Positions 35,446 to 44,729 of a DNA stretch of 64,000 bases are shown piece after piece; positions within the stretch are counted from its first letter, which is position 1, and every line of letters starts with the position of its first letter. Source of the DNA: Carboxylicivirga caseinilyticus (GTDB lineage: Bacteria > Bacteroidota > Bacteroidia > Bacteroidales > Marinilabiliaceae). The translations under genes and the position numbers were made by a program. The stretch is from contig JAFMVE010000012.1 of NCBI GenBank assembly GCA_025499705.1, positions 56,423 to 120,422 of the forward strand, given 5' to 3'. Under the pieces are notes generated by a model. It saw only the letters and a list, made by a program, of their open reading frames with translations. It had not been told where the DNA came from and did no database searches.

Positions 35446-36612
35446 ATGAAAAGATTCCTGTTATCACTAATGATTATTTCTCATTTTACTTTCAGTAATT
35501 CATGTACTAAAGCTGAAACGGAGGAAAAACCAGCACCTGAATTTCGATCAAGCATCCCAGCGAATAATGAAACGGATGTGGATATATCCTCAAATATAGA
35601 GTTAACTTTCAATGAGGTCGTTTATTTGACAGAAAATCATGGCATTACTGTCAATGATGTTTCAGCAACAGTTGAAGCTTTATATACAAAGTTGAATTTG
35701 TCCATTAATATGACACCGGGCACTCAATATAAAATTTTGATTCCCAAAGGTGCTCTTGTTAATATGGATGGGGTAAAATTAGATGAAGAAATAGAACTGA
35801 TGTTTACAACAAAAGAAGAAACGGTTCGTCATAAAGACCCTAATTTTCATATTTACCTGTGCTTTGGTCAGTCAAATATGGAAGGACAAGGTGCCATCGA
35901 ATCTCAGGATAAGACTGTTATTGAGCGATTTCAGGTATTACAGGCTTTGGATTGCTCTGATTTAGGTTCAAAGGGTAAATGGCGTGATGCAGTGCCACCA
36001 TTATGTCAATGTGCATCGGGTTTAACTCCAGCTGATTATTTTGGGCGAACGCTGATCGCGAATCTTCCTGATTCAATAAAAGTTGGAGTTATCAATGTGG
36101 CAATTGGTGGGTGTGATATCAGATTATTTGATAAGGATATTTATCAGGATTATACAGCTACCTATAACGAGAGTTGGTTTACAGATAAGGTAGCAGCCTA
36201 TGATGGAAATCCATATCAGTATCTGATTGATCTTGCTAAAGTGGCTCAACAAGATGGTGTAATTAAAGGAATACTGTTGCATCAGGGAGAAACCAATACA
36301 GGTGATGCAGAATGGCCAAATTACGTCAGGAAAATTTATGAAGACATGATGTGGGATTTAACTCTTTGTCCTGATGAAACACCTCTGTTGGCAGGTGAAG
36401 TTTTTTCTGGTGAAAGCAATTGTTGTAGTTCGATGAATCCAATAATAAACACCTTACCATCGCATATTGCCAATGCTCATGTAATTTCTTCAGACGGTTG
36501 TACTGGGCAGGATGAAGCTCATTTTGATTCAGCAGGTTATAGAGAATTAGGTAAAAGATATGCTGTTAAAATGTTATCATTATTAGGATATGAAGATATA
36601 GTAACTGAATAA
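35446..36612 (+). CDS. SGNH esterase with N-terminal SbsA-type Ig-like domain
   Basis: A 388-residue protein from ATG 35446; an upstream TTG at 35437 is less likely. The signal peptide has a possible lipobox (FSNSC, Cys20). Residues about 30-122 form an Ig-like domain (FRSSIPANNETDVDISSNIE, IPKGALVNMDGVKL) close to that of the GH26 at 31335. The catalytic part (about 130-388) has LCFGQSNMEGQG with Ser143, VGVINVAIGGCDI, GILLHQGETNTGD and the C-terminal D-E-A-H (GQDEAHFDSAGYRELG). It differs from the esterase at 32787 and looks like a CE6-type/PF03629 acetylesterase. It probably deacetylates mannan. Confidence 0.85.
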   Translation: MKRFLLSLMIISHFTFSNSCTKAETEEKPAPEFRSSIPANNETDVDISSNIELTFNEVVYLTENHGITVNDVSATVEALYTKLNLSINMTPGTQYKILIPKGALVNMDGVKLDEEIELMFTTKEETVRHKDPNFHIYLCFGQSNMEGQGAIESQDKTVIERFQVLQALDCSDLGSKGKWRDAVPPLCQCASGLTPADYFGRTLIANLPDSIKVGVINVAIGGCDIRLFDKDIYQDYTATYNESWFTDKVAAYDGNPYQYLIDLAKVAQQDGVIKGILLHQGETNTGDAEWPNYVRKIYEDMMWDLTLCPDETPLLAGEVFSGESNCCSSMNPIINTLPSHIANAHVISSDGCTGQDEAHFDSAGYRELGKRYAVKMLSLLGYEDIVTE

Positions 36613-36669
36613 GTATTCAGTTTTATGGTCAAACGGAAAATGAATAAATAGTTATATAAATAGTGTTTT

Positions 36670-37884
36670 ATGAAAAAGGGAATTTTATTGTTGGTTGCGG
36701 CTTTACTTGCTTTACATGTAAGTGCTCAAAAAGCTGAAAACCTTGCCTTAACTCCTCCGATGGGTTGGAATAGTTGGAATACTTTCGGAACCGATATCAA
36801 TGAAAAACTAGTGAAAGATATTGCTGATGCTTTTGTAGAGACGGGTTTGAAGGATGCAGGTTATGAGTATTTGGTGTTGGATGATGGTTGGATGGCAATG
36901 GAACGTGATGAGAACTATAATCTGGTACCCGATCCTAAAAAATTTCCCAACGGAATGAAGGCGGTTGTGGATTATGTGCACAGTAAAGGATTGAAATTTG
37001 GTATTTATAATTGTGCCGGAAATAAAACTTGTGCCGGATATCCGGGTAGCCGGGGTTTTGAGTATCAGGATGCAAAATTATATGCCGAGTGGGGAGTTGA
37101 TTTTTTAAAGTACGATTGGTGTAATACCGAAAATCTGAATGCCAAAGGTGCATATCAAACCATGCGTGATGCCTTGCATGCAACTGGTCGTCCTATTCTT
37201 TTCAGTATCTGTGAATGGGGTGATAACGATCCTTGGAAATGGGGTGAAGAAATGGGGCACATGTGGCGTGTTACCGGCGATATCATTAACTGCTGGGATT
37301 GTAAGGTAGGACATGGTACATGGTCGTCATTAGGTGTTTGGCCAATCATCAAATTACGCAAGGATATACGTAAATATTCAGGACCAGGTCACTGGAACGA
37401 TTTTGATATGATGGAAGTGGGTAATGGAATGCCTGTTGGTCAGGATCGTGTTCACTTTGCCATGTGGGTAATGTTATCCTCGCCATTAATTATGGGTAAT
37501 GATTTACGTTCGGCATCAGAAGAAACCATCGAAATATTAACAAATGAGGAAGTAATTGCAGTTAGTCAGGATAAGTTGGGTATTCAGGCCTATTGTCATT
37601 CTGATGAAGGTAAAATTGAAATGTGGGCTAAGCCAATGGCCGATGGAGAGTGGGCTTTTGCCATTGTTAATATGAGCGAGGAACCTGTTGAAATCGATCA
37701 TGATTGGTCATGGCATCCGGTTAAAGATGATTTATCCGGAAGAAGTCTGTCAGTAGAACAAAACGAATACACCATCAGAGATCTTTATAATCATAAAGAT
37801 TTAGTTACAACTAAAAAGAATCTGAAAGCCACAATACCAGGGCATGATGTGTTAATGATCAGACTAACACCAAAGAAAAAATAG
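36670..37884 (+). CDS. GH27 alpha-galactosidase
   Basis: A 404-residue exported enzyme with a signal peptide ending HVSAQ (residue 20). It removes alpha-1,6-galactosyl branches from galactomannan. Motifs are LALTPPMGWNSWNTFG, LVLDDGWM, GLKFGIYNCAG with CAGYPGS, DFLKYDWCN with nucleophile Asp149, GHMWRVTGDI and GHWNDFDMMEVGNG, containing the acid/base aspartate. A C-terminal antiparallel beta-domain closes the protein. The length fits the family. It lies 57 bases after the esterase gene and would act in the periplasm on imported galactomanno-oligosaccharides. Confidence 0.95.
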   Translation: MKKGILLLVAALLALHVSAQKAENLALTPPMGWNSWNTFGTDINEKLVKDIADAFVETGLKDAGYEYLVLDDGWMAMERDENYNLVPDPKKFPNGMKAVVDYVHSKGLKFGIYNCAGNKTCAGYPGSRGFEYQDAKLYAEWGVDFLKYDWCNTENLNAKGAYQTMRDALHATGRPILFSICEWGDNDPWKWGEEMGHMWRVTGDIINCWDCKVGHGTWSSLGVWPIIKLRKDIRKYSGPGHWNDFDMMEVGNGMPVGQDRVHFAMWVMLSSPLIMGNDLRSASEETIEILTNEEVIAVSQDKLGIQAYCHSDEGKIEMWAKPMADGEWAFAIVNMSEEPVEIDHDWSWHPVKDDLSGRSLSVEQNEYTIRDLYNHKDLVTTKKNLKATIPGHDVLMIRLTPKKK

Positions 37885-37891
37885 AATAAAC

Positions 37892-37930
37892 AGCAGTATA
37901 GGTCAGGCAACTGGCTTATGCTGCTTTCTT
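37892..37930 (+). terminator. Intercistronic hairpin after the alpha-galactosidase gene
   Basis: AGCAGTATAGGTCAG (37892-37906) pairs with CTGGCTTATGCTGCT (37911-37925) through 15 positions including a few G-U pairs, followed by TTCTT. The GH9 gene starts 14 bases later. Confidence 0.6.
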
Positions 37931-37943
37931 AAATCCCAAAGCT

Positions 37944-39572
37944 ATGAAAATCTCCTTCCTCAATCTCCTTTTTATATTAGTCATTTCATCTTGTACTACA
38001 AAAACAAGTATTAAAGTTAATTCACTGGGTTATAAGCCTGATGATGCAAAATATGCCAGTATAACACAACCATCAGAAACCACCTTTTCAATTATTGATC
38101 ATCAGACTCAAAAAACAGTTTTTAAAGATGAGATCAGTCTAACGATATTTCAGAATGATATAAATGAGAAAGTCGCCAGGATTAATTTTTCAGACCTTAA
38201 TCAGCCTGGTAACTATTATATTAAAGTAGGTGATGTAGCTTCTCCTGTATTTACAATTAGCAACGATGTTTTTAAGAAACCGCTGTATACTTCGATGCGT
38301 GCTTTTTATTTGTGGCGTTGTGGTGAGGCAGTTGAAGGAGAGTATGACGGACAAACTTATACACATGCAGAATGTCACACCGATGATGGTTATACTGCTT
38401 ATGAAGAAGATAATGAGCAAAAGAAGGATGGTGTTGGCGGATGGCACGATGCAGGAGACTATGGAAAGTATACCGTGAATGCAGGTGTAACGGTTGGTTC
38501 TCTGTTTCTGGCATGGGAGCATTTCAACGATAAGTTATCTGCTCTGAATCTGCACTTGCCTGAAAATAGTGTCAATGCAAAATTCCCTGATTTTCTGAAG
38601 GAAATTAAATATGAGATTGATTGGTTGTTTAAAATGCAATACAATGATGGCTCAGGTCGTGTGTCTCATAAGCTAACCCGCAAATTCTTTTCCGGTTTTA
38701 TTATGCCGGAAACGGATAATGAAAAAAGATATTTTACAACCTGGAGTTCTGCTGCTACAGCTGATTTTGTAGCAATGATGGCGATGGCCTCCCGAAATTT
38801 ACGTCCTTTTGATGAATTGTATGCCGATAGCTGTTTGGCAGCGGCTAAAGTAAGTTACCAATGTTTATTGAAAAACCCTGAGCATGTTAAGTTTGAGCAA
38901 GGCGATTTTTCAACCGGTGGGTACCAGACCAATGATGAGGACGATCGTTTATGGGCTGCTGCTGAAATGTGGCTGGCAACAGGTGATCAACTTTACCTCA
39001 ATGATCTTGAACAACGTTTAAGTGTGCTGGATAATTTAGTTGAATTAAATTGGGATTGGGGAAATGTAGGTAATCTTGGTGTTTTTGGTTATGTATTGCA
39101 TCCAACTGAAACTCAAAATCAGGATTTATATTTAAAAGCTAAAGCATCTGTTTTGTCGGTTGCTGATACAATAGTGAAGAACACACAACAAGATGTGTAT
39201 GGCAGATCGTTTGATAAGTATTTCTGGGGTTGCAACGGGACTGTAGCCCGTCATTCAATTAATCTGGGAGTTGCTAATTTACTTCAGCCAGATAAAAAGT
39301 ATGCAGAGGCATCGGTTAGCATTGTCAGTCACTTGTTTGGGTGTAATTATTATGGCAGATCTTACATTACCGGTTTGGGAATAAATCCGCCTATGTATCC
39401 GCATTCGCGCAGGAGTGCAGCCGATTCTGTTGATGCTCCGTGGCCGGGATATATTGTTGGTGGAGGACATACAGCTATTGACTGGGTTGATAAAGAAGAA
39501 AGTTATAGCCATAATGAAATTGCTATTAACTGGCAGGCCGGTTTAGTTTATCTGTTGTCTTCGGTTTATTAA
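37944..39572 (+). CDS. GH9 endo-beta-1,4-glucanase, lipoprotein
   Basis: A 542-residue inverting enzyme. The lipobox is VISSC (Cys17), followed by TTKTS. Residues about 22-108 form the CelD-type Ig-like domain (VNSLGYKPDDAKYASI). The (alpha/alpha)6 catalytic domain has GGWHDAGDYGKYT with Asp169 and Asp172, an FFSGFIMPETDNEKRYFTTWSSA segment, GCNGTVARHSINLG, and DWVDKEESYSHNEIAINWQAG with acid Glu525. In a mannan locus it could cut glucose-glucose bonds in glucomannan. With the GH5_4, GH31 and GH3 genes downstream it equally fits xyloglucan, as BoGH9A does in B. ovatus. Confidence 0.93.
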   Translation: MKISFLNLLFILVISSCTTKTSIKVNSLGYKPDDAKYASITQPSETTFSIIDHQTQKTVFKDEISLTIFQNDINEKVARINFSDLNQPGNYYIKVGDVASPVFTISNDVFKKPLYTSMRAFYLWRCGEAVEGEYDGQTYTHAECHTDDGYTAYEEDNEQKKDGVGGWHDAGDYGKYTVNAGVTVGSLFLAWEHFNDKLSALNLHLPENSVNAKFPDFLKEIKYEIDWLFKMQYNDGSGRVSHKLTRKFFSGFIMPETDNEKRYFTTWSSAATADFVAMMAMASRNLRPFDELYADSCLAAAKVSYQCLLKNPEHVKFEQGDFSTGGYQTNDEDDRLWAAAEMWLATGDQLYLNDLEQRLSVLDNLVELNWDWGNVGNLGVFGYVLHPTETQNQDLYLKAKASVLSVADTIVKNTQQDVYGRSFDKYFWGCNGTVARHSINLGVANLLQPDKKYAEASVSIVSHLFGCNYYGRSYITGLGINPPMYPHSRRSAADSVDAPWPGYIVGGGHTAIDWVDKEESYSHNEIAINWQAGLVYLLSSVY

Positions 39573-39970
39573 AATCAATCCTTTCTAGCTGAATATCCTG
39601 TCTCTAACCAGAAAAACAGCAATCAGAATATTCTTAGTGTTATTCAGGCTAAGTGTTATATAATCAATTAGTTGAAATTGATTGCTGTCCGATCTTGTTA
39701 ACTAATGATGTATACAACAGAAACAAAATAGCCACATGTGTTATCATTTAAACATCTATCATTAACAAAAATTTAGAAACCAAATAAAGTCTTGATCTAC
39801 TTTTGCTTTGGTTAGGTTTCAAGCTTACTGCATGTTAAGCAATGTATGGCTCAGAAATCTGGAATATAAAATCCTGCTAATGGGTGAAGGCTTTATTTGT
39901 AAACTGAATTGAAAGATATATTAATAATAATTACCCAATCCTTTAACGGGTGGCATGATTCAACACGAAG
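39573..39970 (+). other. Structured intergenic region between GH9 and GH5_4-like genes
   Basis: A 398-base gap without coding signal. CAGCAATCA (39617-39625) and TGATTGCTG (39679-39687) form a perfect 9-bp inverted repeat around 53 bases. An inner ATCAATT/AATTGAT hairpin (39663-39682) overlaps its right arm, and AGAATATTCT (39625-39634) is palindromic. A promoter-like TACTTTTG follows at 39798, with about 165 bases of leader before the GH5 gene. Confidence 0.5.
39798..39805 (+). promoter_or_regulatory. Putative -7 element for the GH5-GH31 operon
   Basis: TACTTTTG matches TAnnTTTG. No good -33 TTTG is seen 19-21 bases upstream, so a regulator such as the HTCS may be required. The GH5 start codon is 165 bases downstream. 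Confidence 0.45.
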
Positions 39971-41647
39971 ATGAAAGAACTAAAAAGTAATATGCTGGTC
40001 TTGTTTTATGTTTTGTTAACCTTGGTGGCATGTTCCGATAACTCATCAGAATTAACACCAGAGTTAGTAGTTTCAGCAACAGAATTAAATTTCACAAATG
40101 AAGAGCAGACGAAATCTTTAACTGTTTCTTCAAATGTTGAATTTACTATAGAAAGTTCAGCTTCCTGGTGTGTCGTTACACCTGAATCGGCTGAAGCTGG
40201 AATTAAAACGATCAAGGTAACAGCAGCAGAAAACACAGAAACAGAAGATCGAACAGCCACTATAACAATTACAGCCAGGGATCTGACAGAAACAATTTTA
40301 GTTCAACAGGATAAGAATATCGTTTTGGTTCTTGAAACTGATGAATATACTCTTAATCCGGAGGCTCAGGAATTAACGATCTCTTTTAAACGTTCTGGTG
40401 ATGTAGCAATTAATATTGATAGTGATTGGATTTCACTTAAGGAATTGAAAAGTGAAATAGAAGATTCAAGGACCTTTATTATTGAAGAGAATTCTGAAAT
40501 ATTAATTCGTAAAGGTACCATCACTTTTACTTTAGAAGATATAAGTGAAACGGCAACTGTTACACAAGAAGGGATTGATCCTGCTATTGAAGCAGATGAA
40601 ACTGGTGTTGAAAGTACAGCTATTGACTTAGCTGCCAAAATTATTGCAGGCTGGAATGTTGGTAATTCATTAGAAGTGCCAGGTGGAGAGACGAACTGGG
40701 GTAATCCAATGGTAAATAAAGATTTAATAGACGGAGTAAAAGCTGCCGGTTTTAATGCGGTTCGTATCCCATGTGCATGGAACGGATACATTATTGATGA
40801 TGAAACTTATGAAATAGATAATGCCTGGTTAGCCCGTGTTAAAGAAGTAGTGGATTACTGTGTTGATAACGAGATGTATGCCATCATTAATACTCACTGG
40901 GATGGTGGATGGCTGGAAGAACATCCTGTATATTCAAAACAGGAAGAAATCAATAAGCAGTTATATGCTTTGTGGCAACAAATAGGAGTTTATTTCAGAG
41001 ATTATGATGAACACTTGTTGTTTGCAGGTACTAATGAGGTACACGAGGATTACAGTGAACCATCATCCGAAAATATAGAAGTACAACAATCTTTTAACCA
41101 GACTTTTGTTAATGCTGTTCGATCAACGGGTGGTAAGAATTACTATCGAAACCTGATTGTTCAAACATATAATACAAACATTGGTTGGGGCTTAAAGTAT
41201 TTTGAGTTACCTACGGATGTGGTCAACAATCGCTTATTTGTTGAGGTGCATTACTACGATCCTTATGAATTCACTCTGAAAACTGACGCCGGTTATAACA
41301 CCCAATGGGGACAGGGATATACGGATGTAACCAGTTGGGGGCAGGAAGATTATTTACAGGAGCAATTTGGCAAGATGAAAGCTGCATATTATGATTTGGG
41401 TTACCCAATTATACTTGGGGAGTACGGGGCAATATATCGTTCATCATTAAGTGGTACCGCATTGCAATTGCATAATGAGTCACGTAATTATTTCCTTAAA
41501 ACAGTTACAAGTGAAGCCAAGGCAAATGGATTCATTCCTTTTATCTGGGACAATGGAGCCGGCGATTTTGGCCTCTTTAACCGAAGCACAGGTGCACAGA
41601 TTAAATCAGATGCTATTCAGGCAATTATTGATGGTGCAAATAATTAG
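39971..41647 (+). CDS. GH5 (subfamily 4-like) endo-beta-glucanase/xyloglucanase with two BACON domains, lipoprotein
   Basis: A 558-residue lipoprotein (lipobox TLVAC near residue 20, then SDNSSE). Two BACON-type beta-sandwich domains (about 30-115 and 116-205; SSASWCVVTPESAEAG, SDWISLKEL) act as spacers or binders. The GH5 domain (about 215-558) begins AIDLAAKIIAGWNVGNSLE, the subfamily-4 type start. It has VRIPCAWNGYI, INTHWDGGW, FAGTNEVHED with acid/base Glu356, FVEVHYYDPY and IILGEYGAIY with nucleophile Glu484. GH5_4 enzymes with BACON include the B. ovatus xyloglucanase BoGH5A. A GH31 of the xylosidase type follows 35 bases later, supporting xyloglucan as substrate. Confidence 0.92.
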   Translation: MKELKSNMLVLFYVLLTLVACSDNSSELTPELVVSATELNFTNEEQTKSLTVSSNVEFTIESSASWCVVTPESAEAGIKTIKVTAAENTETEDRTATITITARDLTETILVQQDKNIVLVLETDEYTLNPEAQELTISFKRSGDVAINIDSDWISLKELKSEIEDSRTFIIEENSEILIRKGTITFTLEDISETATVTQEGIDPAIEADETGVESTAIDLAAKIIAGWNVGNSLEVPGGETNWGNPMVNKDLIDGVKAAGFNAVRIPCAWNGYIIDDETYEIDNAWLARVKEVVDYCVDNEMYAIINTHWDGGWLEEHPVYSKQEEINKQLYALWQQIGVYFRDYDEHLLFAGTNEVHEDYSEPSSENIEVQQSFNQTFVNAVRSTGGKNYYRNLIVQTYNTNIGWGLKYFELPTDVVNNRLFVEVHYYDPYEFTLKTDAGYNTQWGQGYTDVTSWGQEDYLQEQFGKMKAAYYDLGYPIILGEYGAIYRSSLSGTALQLHNESRNYFLKTVTSEAKANGFIPFIWDNGAGDFGLFNRSTGAQIKSDAIQAIIDGANN

Positions 41648-41682
41648 TTGTAAATTATTAGTTGAATAAAATAACATATAAA

Positions 41683-44520
41683 ATGAATAAACAATTTGTT
41701 ATGATCCTACTTGCTGTCGTTATGATGGCTTGTGGTCAGAATTGGAAAGAAGATTCGGGTGGTGTCACGGTTTATCCGTCAAACCCAACCGCAAATGGAG
41801 CCAAAGTGGTTCGTGTACAACCAGTAAGCGATCAGACTTTTGAAGTGAGAACTACTGCTGCTTCTGAATTATCAGAAGAAAAAAGTCTGGTTAAGGTTCC
41901 AATGAAGGAATCTCCAAAGTTTACTGTTTCCGAGGAAAATCAAATAGTAGTAATCAAAACAAGTGAAGCTACAGCTAAGGTATCCTTATCAACTGGCGAA
42001 GTTTCTTTTTATGATGCTAATGAAGAGTTAATCATAAAAGAGAAAGCTGACCAACGTGTATTTAATAATATTAATGTTGATGGAACAGATGGCTTTGAAC
42101 TTTCTCAGGTCTTCGACTCTCCTGAAGACGAGGCTTTGTATGGTTTAGGTCAGCATCAGGCTGATGAGATGAACTATAAAGGGAAAAATGAAGAACTGTT
42201 TCAGTATAACACCAAAGTGTCTATTCCTTTTGTTGTTTCTACGAAAAATTATGGGGTTCTGTGGGATAATTACTCACTTACACGCTTTGGAGATTCGAGA
42301 CCATATAGTAATATTAATAGCCTGAAATTATATAATAAAGATGGTAAAGAAGGTGGTTTAACGGCAACCTATATTGATGATCTAAACAAAAGTCACGAAT
42401 TCCTGGTAAGAACAGAAGAAACAATTGATTACGAGAATCTGACAACCATCAACAAGTTTCCGGAAGGTTTTAATTTTGCCCATGCAAAAATTACGTGGGA
42501 AGGTTATTTCGAAGGTGATGAAAACGGGGTTTATGATTTTCTGTGCTACTATGCCGGTTATACCAAACTTTGGGTTGATGGTGAGTTACAATTCGATAAA
42601 TGGCGTACAGCCTGGAATCCATCAGTTGCAAAGTTTCACGTAGCCATGGAAAAAGGGGTGAAAAAACACATCAAGTTAGAGTGGTTACCCGATGGAGGTG
42701 TATCTTACATTGGCCTGAAAACGTTATCTCCTCGTAGTGAAGAAGCTAAGAATGATCTTTCTTTCTTCTCGGAAATGGGGCAGGAAATCCGCTACTTTAT
42801 GATGACTGGTTCTTCAATGGATGAGGTAATCAGTCAGTATAGAACCATAACAGGTAAGGCACAGGTGATGCCAAAATGGTCTATGGGATTCTGGCAGAGT
42901 CGCGAGCGCTATAAAACACAGGATGAGTTGCTGGATGTATTGGCTGAGTTCAGAGAACGTAAGATTCCTTTAGATAATATTGTAGTTGACTGGTCGTACT
43001 GGCCTGAGAAAGAATGGGGAAGTCATGATTTTGATTTGGCCCGTTTCCCTGATGCTCAGGCTATGAATGATCAGATTCATGAACAAAATGCTCATGTAAT
43101 GATTTCTGTATGGCCTAAATTCTATCATATCACAGATCATTACAAACAATTCGATGAAAAAGGATGGATGTATACCCGTGCTGTTGAGGATAGTGTGCGC
43201 GACTGGATTGGACAGGGTTATATCGGTTCATTCTACGATGCATATGCTGAAGGCGCACGTAAGTTGTTCTGGGATCAGATACACGAAAAATTATATACCA
43301 AAGGTTTTGATGCATGGTGGATGGATGCTTCAGAACCGGATATTTTATCTAATGCAAGTATCGAGTATCGCAAAGATTTAATGAATCCTACAGCATTGGG
43401 GCCTTCAACTGAATATTTCAATGCGTATGCTTTGATGAATGCAAAAGGTATTTACGAAGGTCAACGCGAAGTTGATAATGATAAACGTGTGTTTATTCTT
43501 ACACGGTCCGGGTTTGCCGGATTACAACGATATGGTGCTGTAACCTGGAGTGGAGACATCGGAACTGTATGGGAAGATATGAAAGCTCAGATTTCTGCAG
43601 GTATCAACTTTGCTCTGTCTGGTCTTCCTTATTGGACAATGGATATCGGTGGTTTCTGTGTTGAAAAACGTTACGAAGTTGCCAAAGAAGGCAGTGAAGA
43701 CAGGGAAGAGTGGAGAGAATTAAATGCCCGCTGGTATCAGTTTGGTGCTTTTGTACCTCTTTTTCGTGTTCATGGACAGTATCCGTTCCGCGAGGTATGG
43801 AATATTGCTCCGGAGAAACATCCGGCTTACAAATCAATGGTTTATTACAATAAATTACGCTATCGCTTAATGCCATATATCTATACTTTGGCCGGTATGA
43901 CTCATTTTGATGATTATACCATGATGCGTGGTTTAGCAATGGATTTCACTGCTGATAAAAATGTTTACAATATTGGAGATCAGTATATGTTCGGTCCATC
44001 CCTAATGGTTTGTCCGGTTTATGAATACAAAGCTCGTACACGCGAAGTTTATTTGCCAAAAACAGCTGGTTGGTACGATTTGTATACCGGTAAATGGTTG
44101 GAAGCAGGTGTTAAATTCACTGCTGATGCTCCATATGAGAAAATGCCAATGTATGTAAAAGCTGGTTCTATACTTCCATTGGGACCGGAGATTGAGTATA
44201 CAACACAAAAAGTTGCAGATCTAATTACTTTGGTTGTTTATACGGGTGCTGATGGATCTTTTACCTTATACGAAGATGAAGGAACAACTTATGATTACGA
44301 AAAAGGAAAATATACACAGACTCCTTTTACATATAGTGAGGCAGATAATACACTTACTATCGGATCTCAAAAAGGAGAATTTGAGGGTATGTTAAAAGAT
44401 CGTCAGTTCAATGTTGTATTTGTATCCAAAGAGAATGCAATGGGCATTGATGCTGCTCAAATTACTAAAGGACAGGTAGTCGACTATAATGGAGAAGAAG
44501 TCAAGGTTCAGATACAATAA
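41683..44520 (+). CDS. GH31 alpha-xylosidase-type enzyme with PA14 insert, lipoprotein
   Basis: A 945-residue protein from ATG 41683 (the in-frame TTG at 41662 is unlikely). The lipobox is VVMMAC (Cys14). An N-terminal beta-sandwich with YGLGQHQADEMNYKG is interrupted by a PA14 domain at about residues 245-365 (ITWEGYFEGDENGVYDFLCYY, TKLWVDGELQFDKW). The barrel has NIVVDWSYWPEKEWGSHDFD, GFDAWWMDASEPD with nucleophile Asp548, and VTWSGDIGT with acid/base Asp625. PA14 in this position is typical of xyloglucan alpha-xylosidases such as CjXyl31A and BoGH31A. It removes alpha-1,6-xylosyl branches from xyloglucan oligosaccharides, most likely in the periplasm. Confidence 0.92.
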   Translation: MNKQFVMILLAVVMMACGQNWKEDSGGVTVYPSNPTANGAKVVRVQPVSDQTFEVRTTAASELSEEKSLVKVPMKESPKFTVSEENQIVVIKTSEATAKVSLSTGEVSFYDANEELIIKEKADQRVFNNINVDGTDGFELSQVFDSPEDEALYGLGQHQADEMNYKGKNEELFQYNTKVSIPFVVSTKNYGVLWDNYSLTRFGDSRPYSNINSLKLYNKDGKEGGLTATYIDDLNKSHEFLVRTEETIDYENLTTINKFPEGFNFAHAKITWEGYFEGDENGVYDFLCYYAGYTKLWVDGELQFDKWRTAWNPSVAKFHVAMEKGVKKHIKLEWLPDGGVSYIGLKTLSPRSEEAKNDLSFFSEMGQEIRYFMMTGSSMDEVISQYRTITGKAQVMPKWSMGFWQSRERYKTQDELLDVLAEFRERKIPLDNIVVDWSYWPEKEWGSHDFDLARFPDAQAMNDQIHEQNAHVMISVWPKFYHITDHYKQFDEKGWMYTRAVEDSVRDWIGQGYIGSFYDAYAEGARKLFWDQIHEKLYTKGFDAWWMDASEPDILSNASIEYRKDLMNPTALGPSTEYFNAYALMNAKGIYEGQREVDNDKRVFILTRSGFAGLQRYGAVTWSGDIGTVWEDMKAQISAGINFALSGLPYWTMDIGGFCVEKRYEVAKEGSEDREEWRELNARWYQFGAFVPLFRVHGQYPFREVWNIAPEKHPAYKSMVYYNKLRYRLMPYIYTLAGMTHFDDYTMMRGLAMDFTADKNVYNIGDQYMFGPSLMVCPVYEYKARTREVYLPKTAGWYDLYTGKWLEAGVKFTADAPYEKMPMYVKAGSILPLGPEIEYTTQKVADLITLVVYTGADGSFTLYEDEGTTYDYEKGKYTQTPFTYSEADNTLTIGSQKGEFEGMLKDRQFNVVFVSKENAMGIDAAQITKGQVVDYNGEEVKVQIQ

Positions 44521-44541
44521 TTGAACCCGGGAAAATATAAG

Positions 44542-44571
44542 TCCCGGCAATCGGATGGTTGTCGGGATTTT
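44542..44571 (+). terminator. Terminator after the GH31 gene
   Basis: TCCCGGCAA (44542-44550) pairs with TTGTCGGGA (44559-44567), followed by TTTT and more T-rich sequence. The next gene starts 160 bases later, so this is a probable operon end. Confidence 0.8.
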
Positions 44572-44729
44572 TAATTTTTTAAAAGTAAATCTTGACAGCT
44601 TCAGATTATTATTCGCAAAACAGAATTGCTAAATTGCAGATCAAAGAATTTTGGAGATACAATACGAATTGAAACCTAATGATCAATTCCAAAGAAATAA
44701 ACCTTAAGAATATTGCTAATTACAACTAA

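Noticed and set aside
36646..36664. Two AAATAGT copies before GH27 as AraC sites
   Set aside because: Only 7 bases each in AT-rich sequence and no promoter element nearby; kept only as a remark under the AraC finding.
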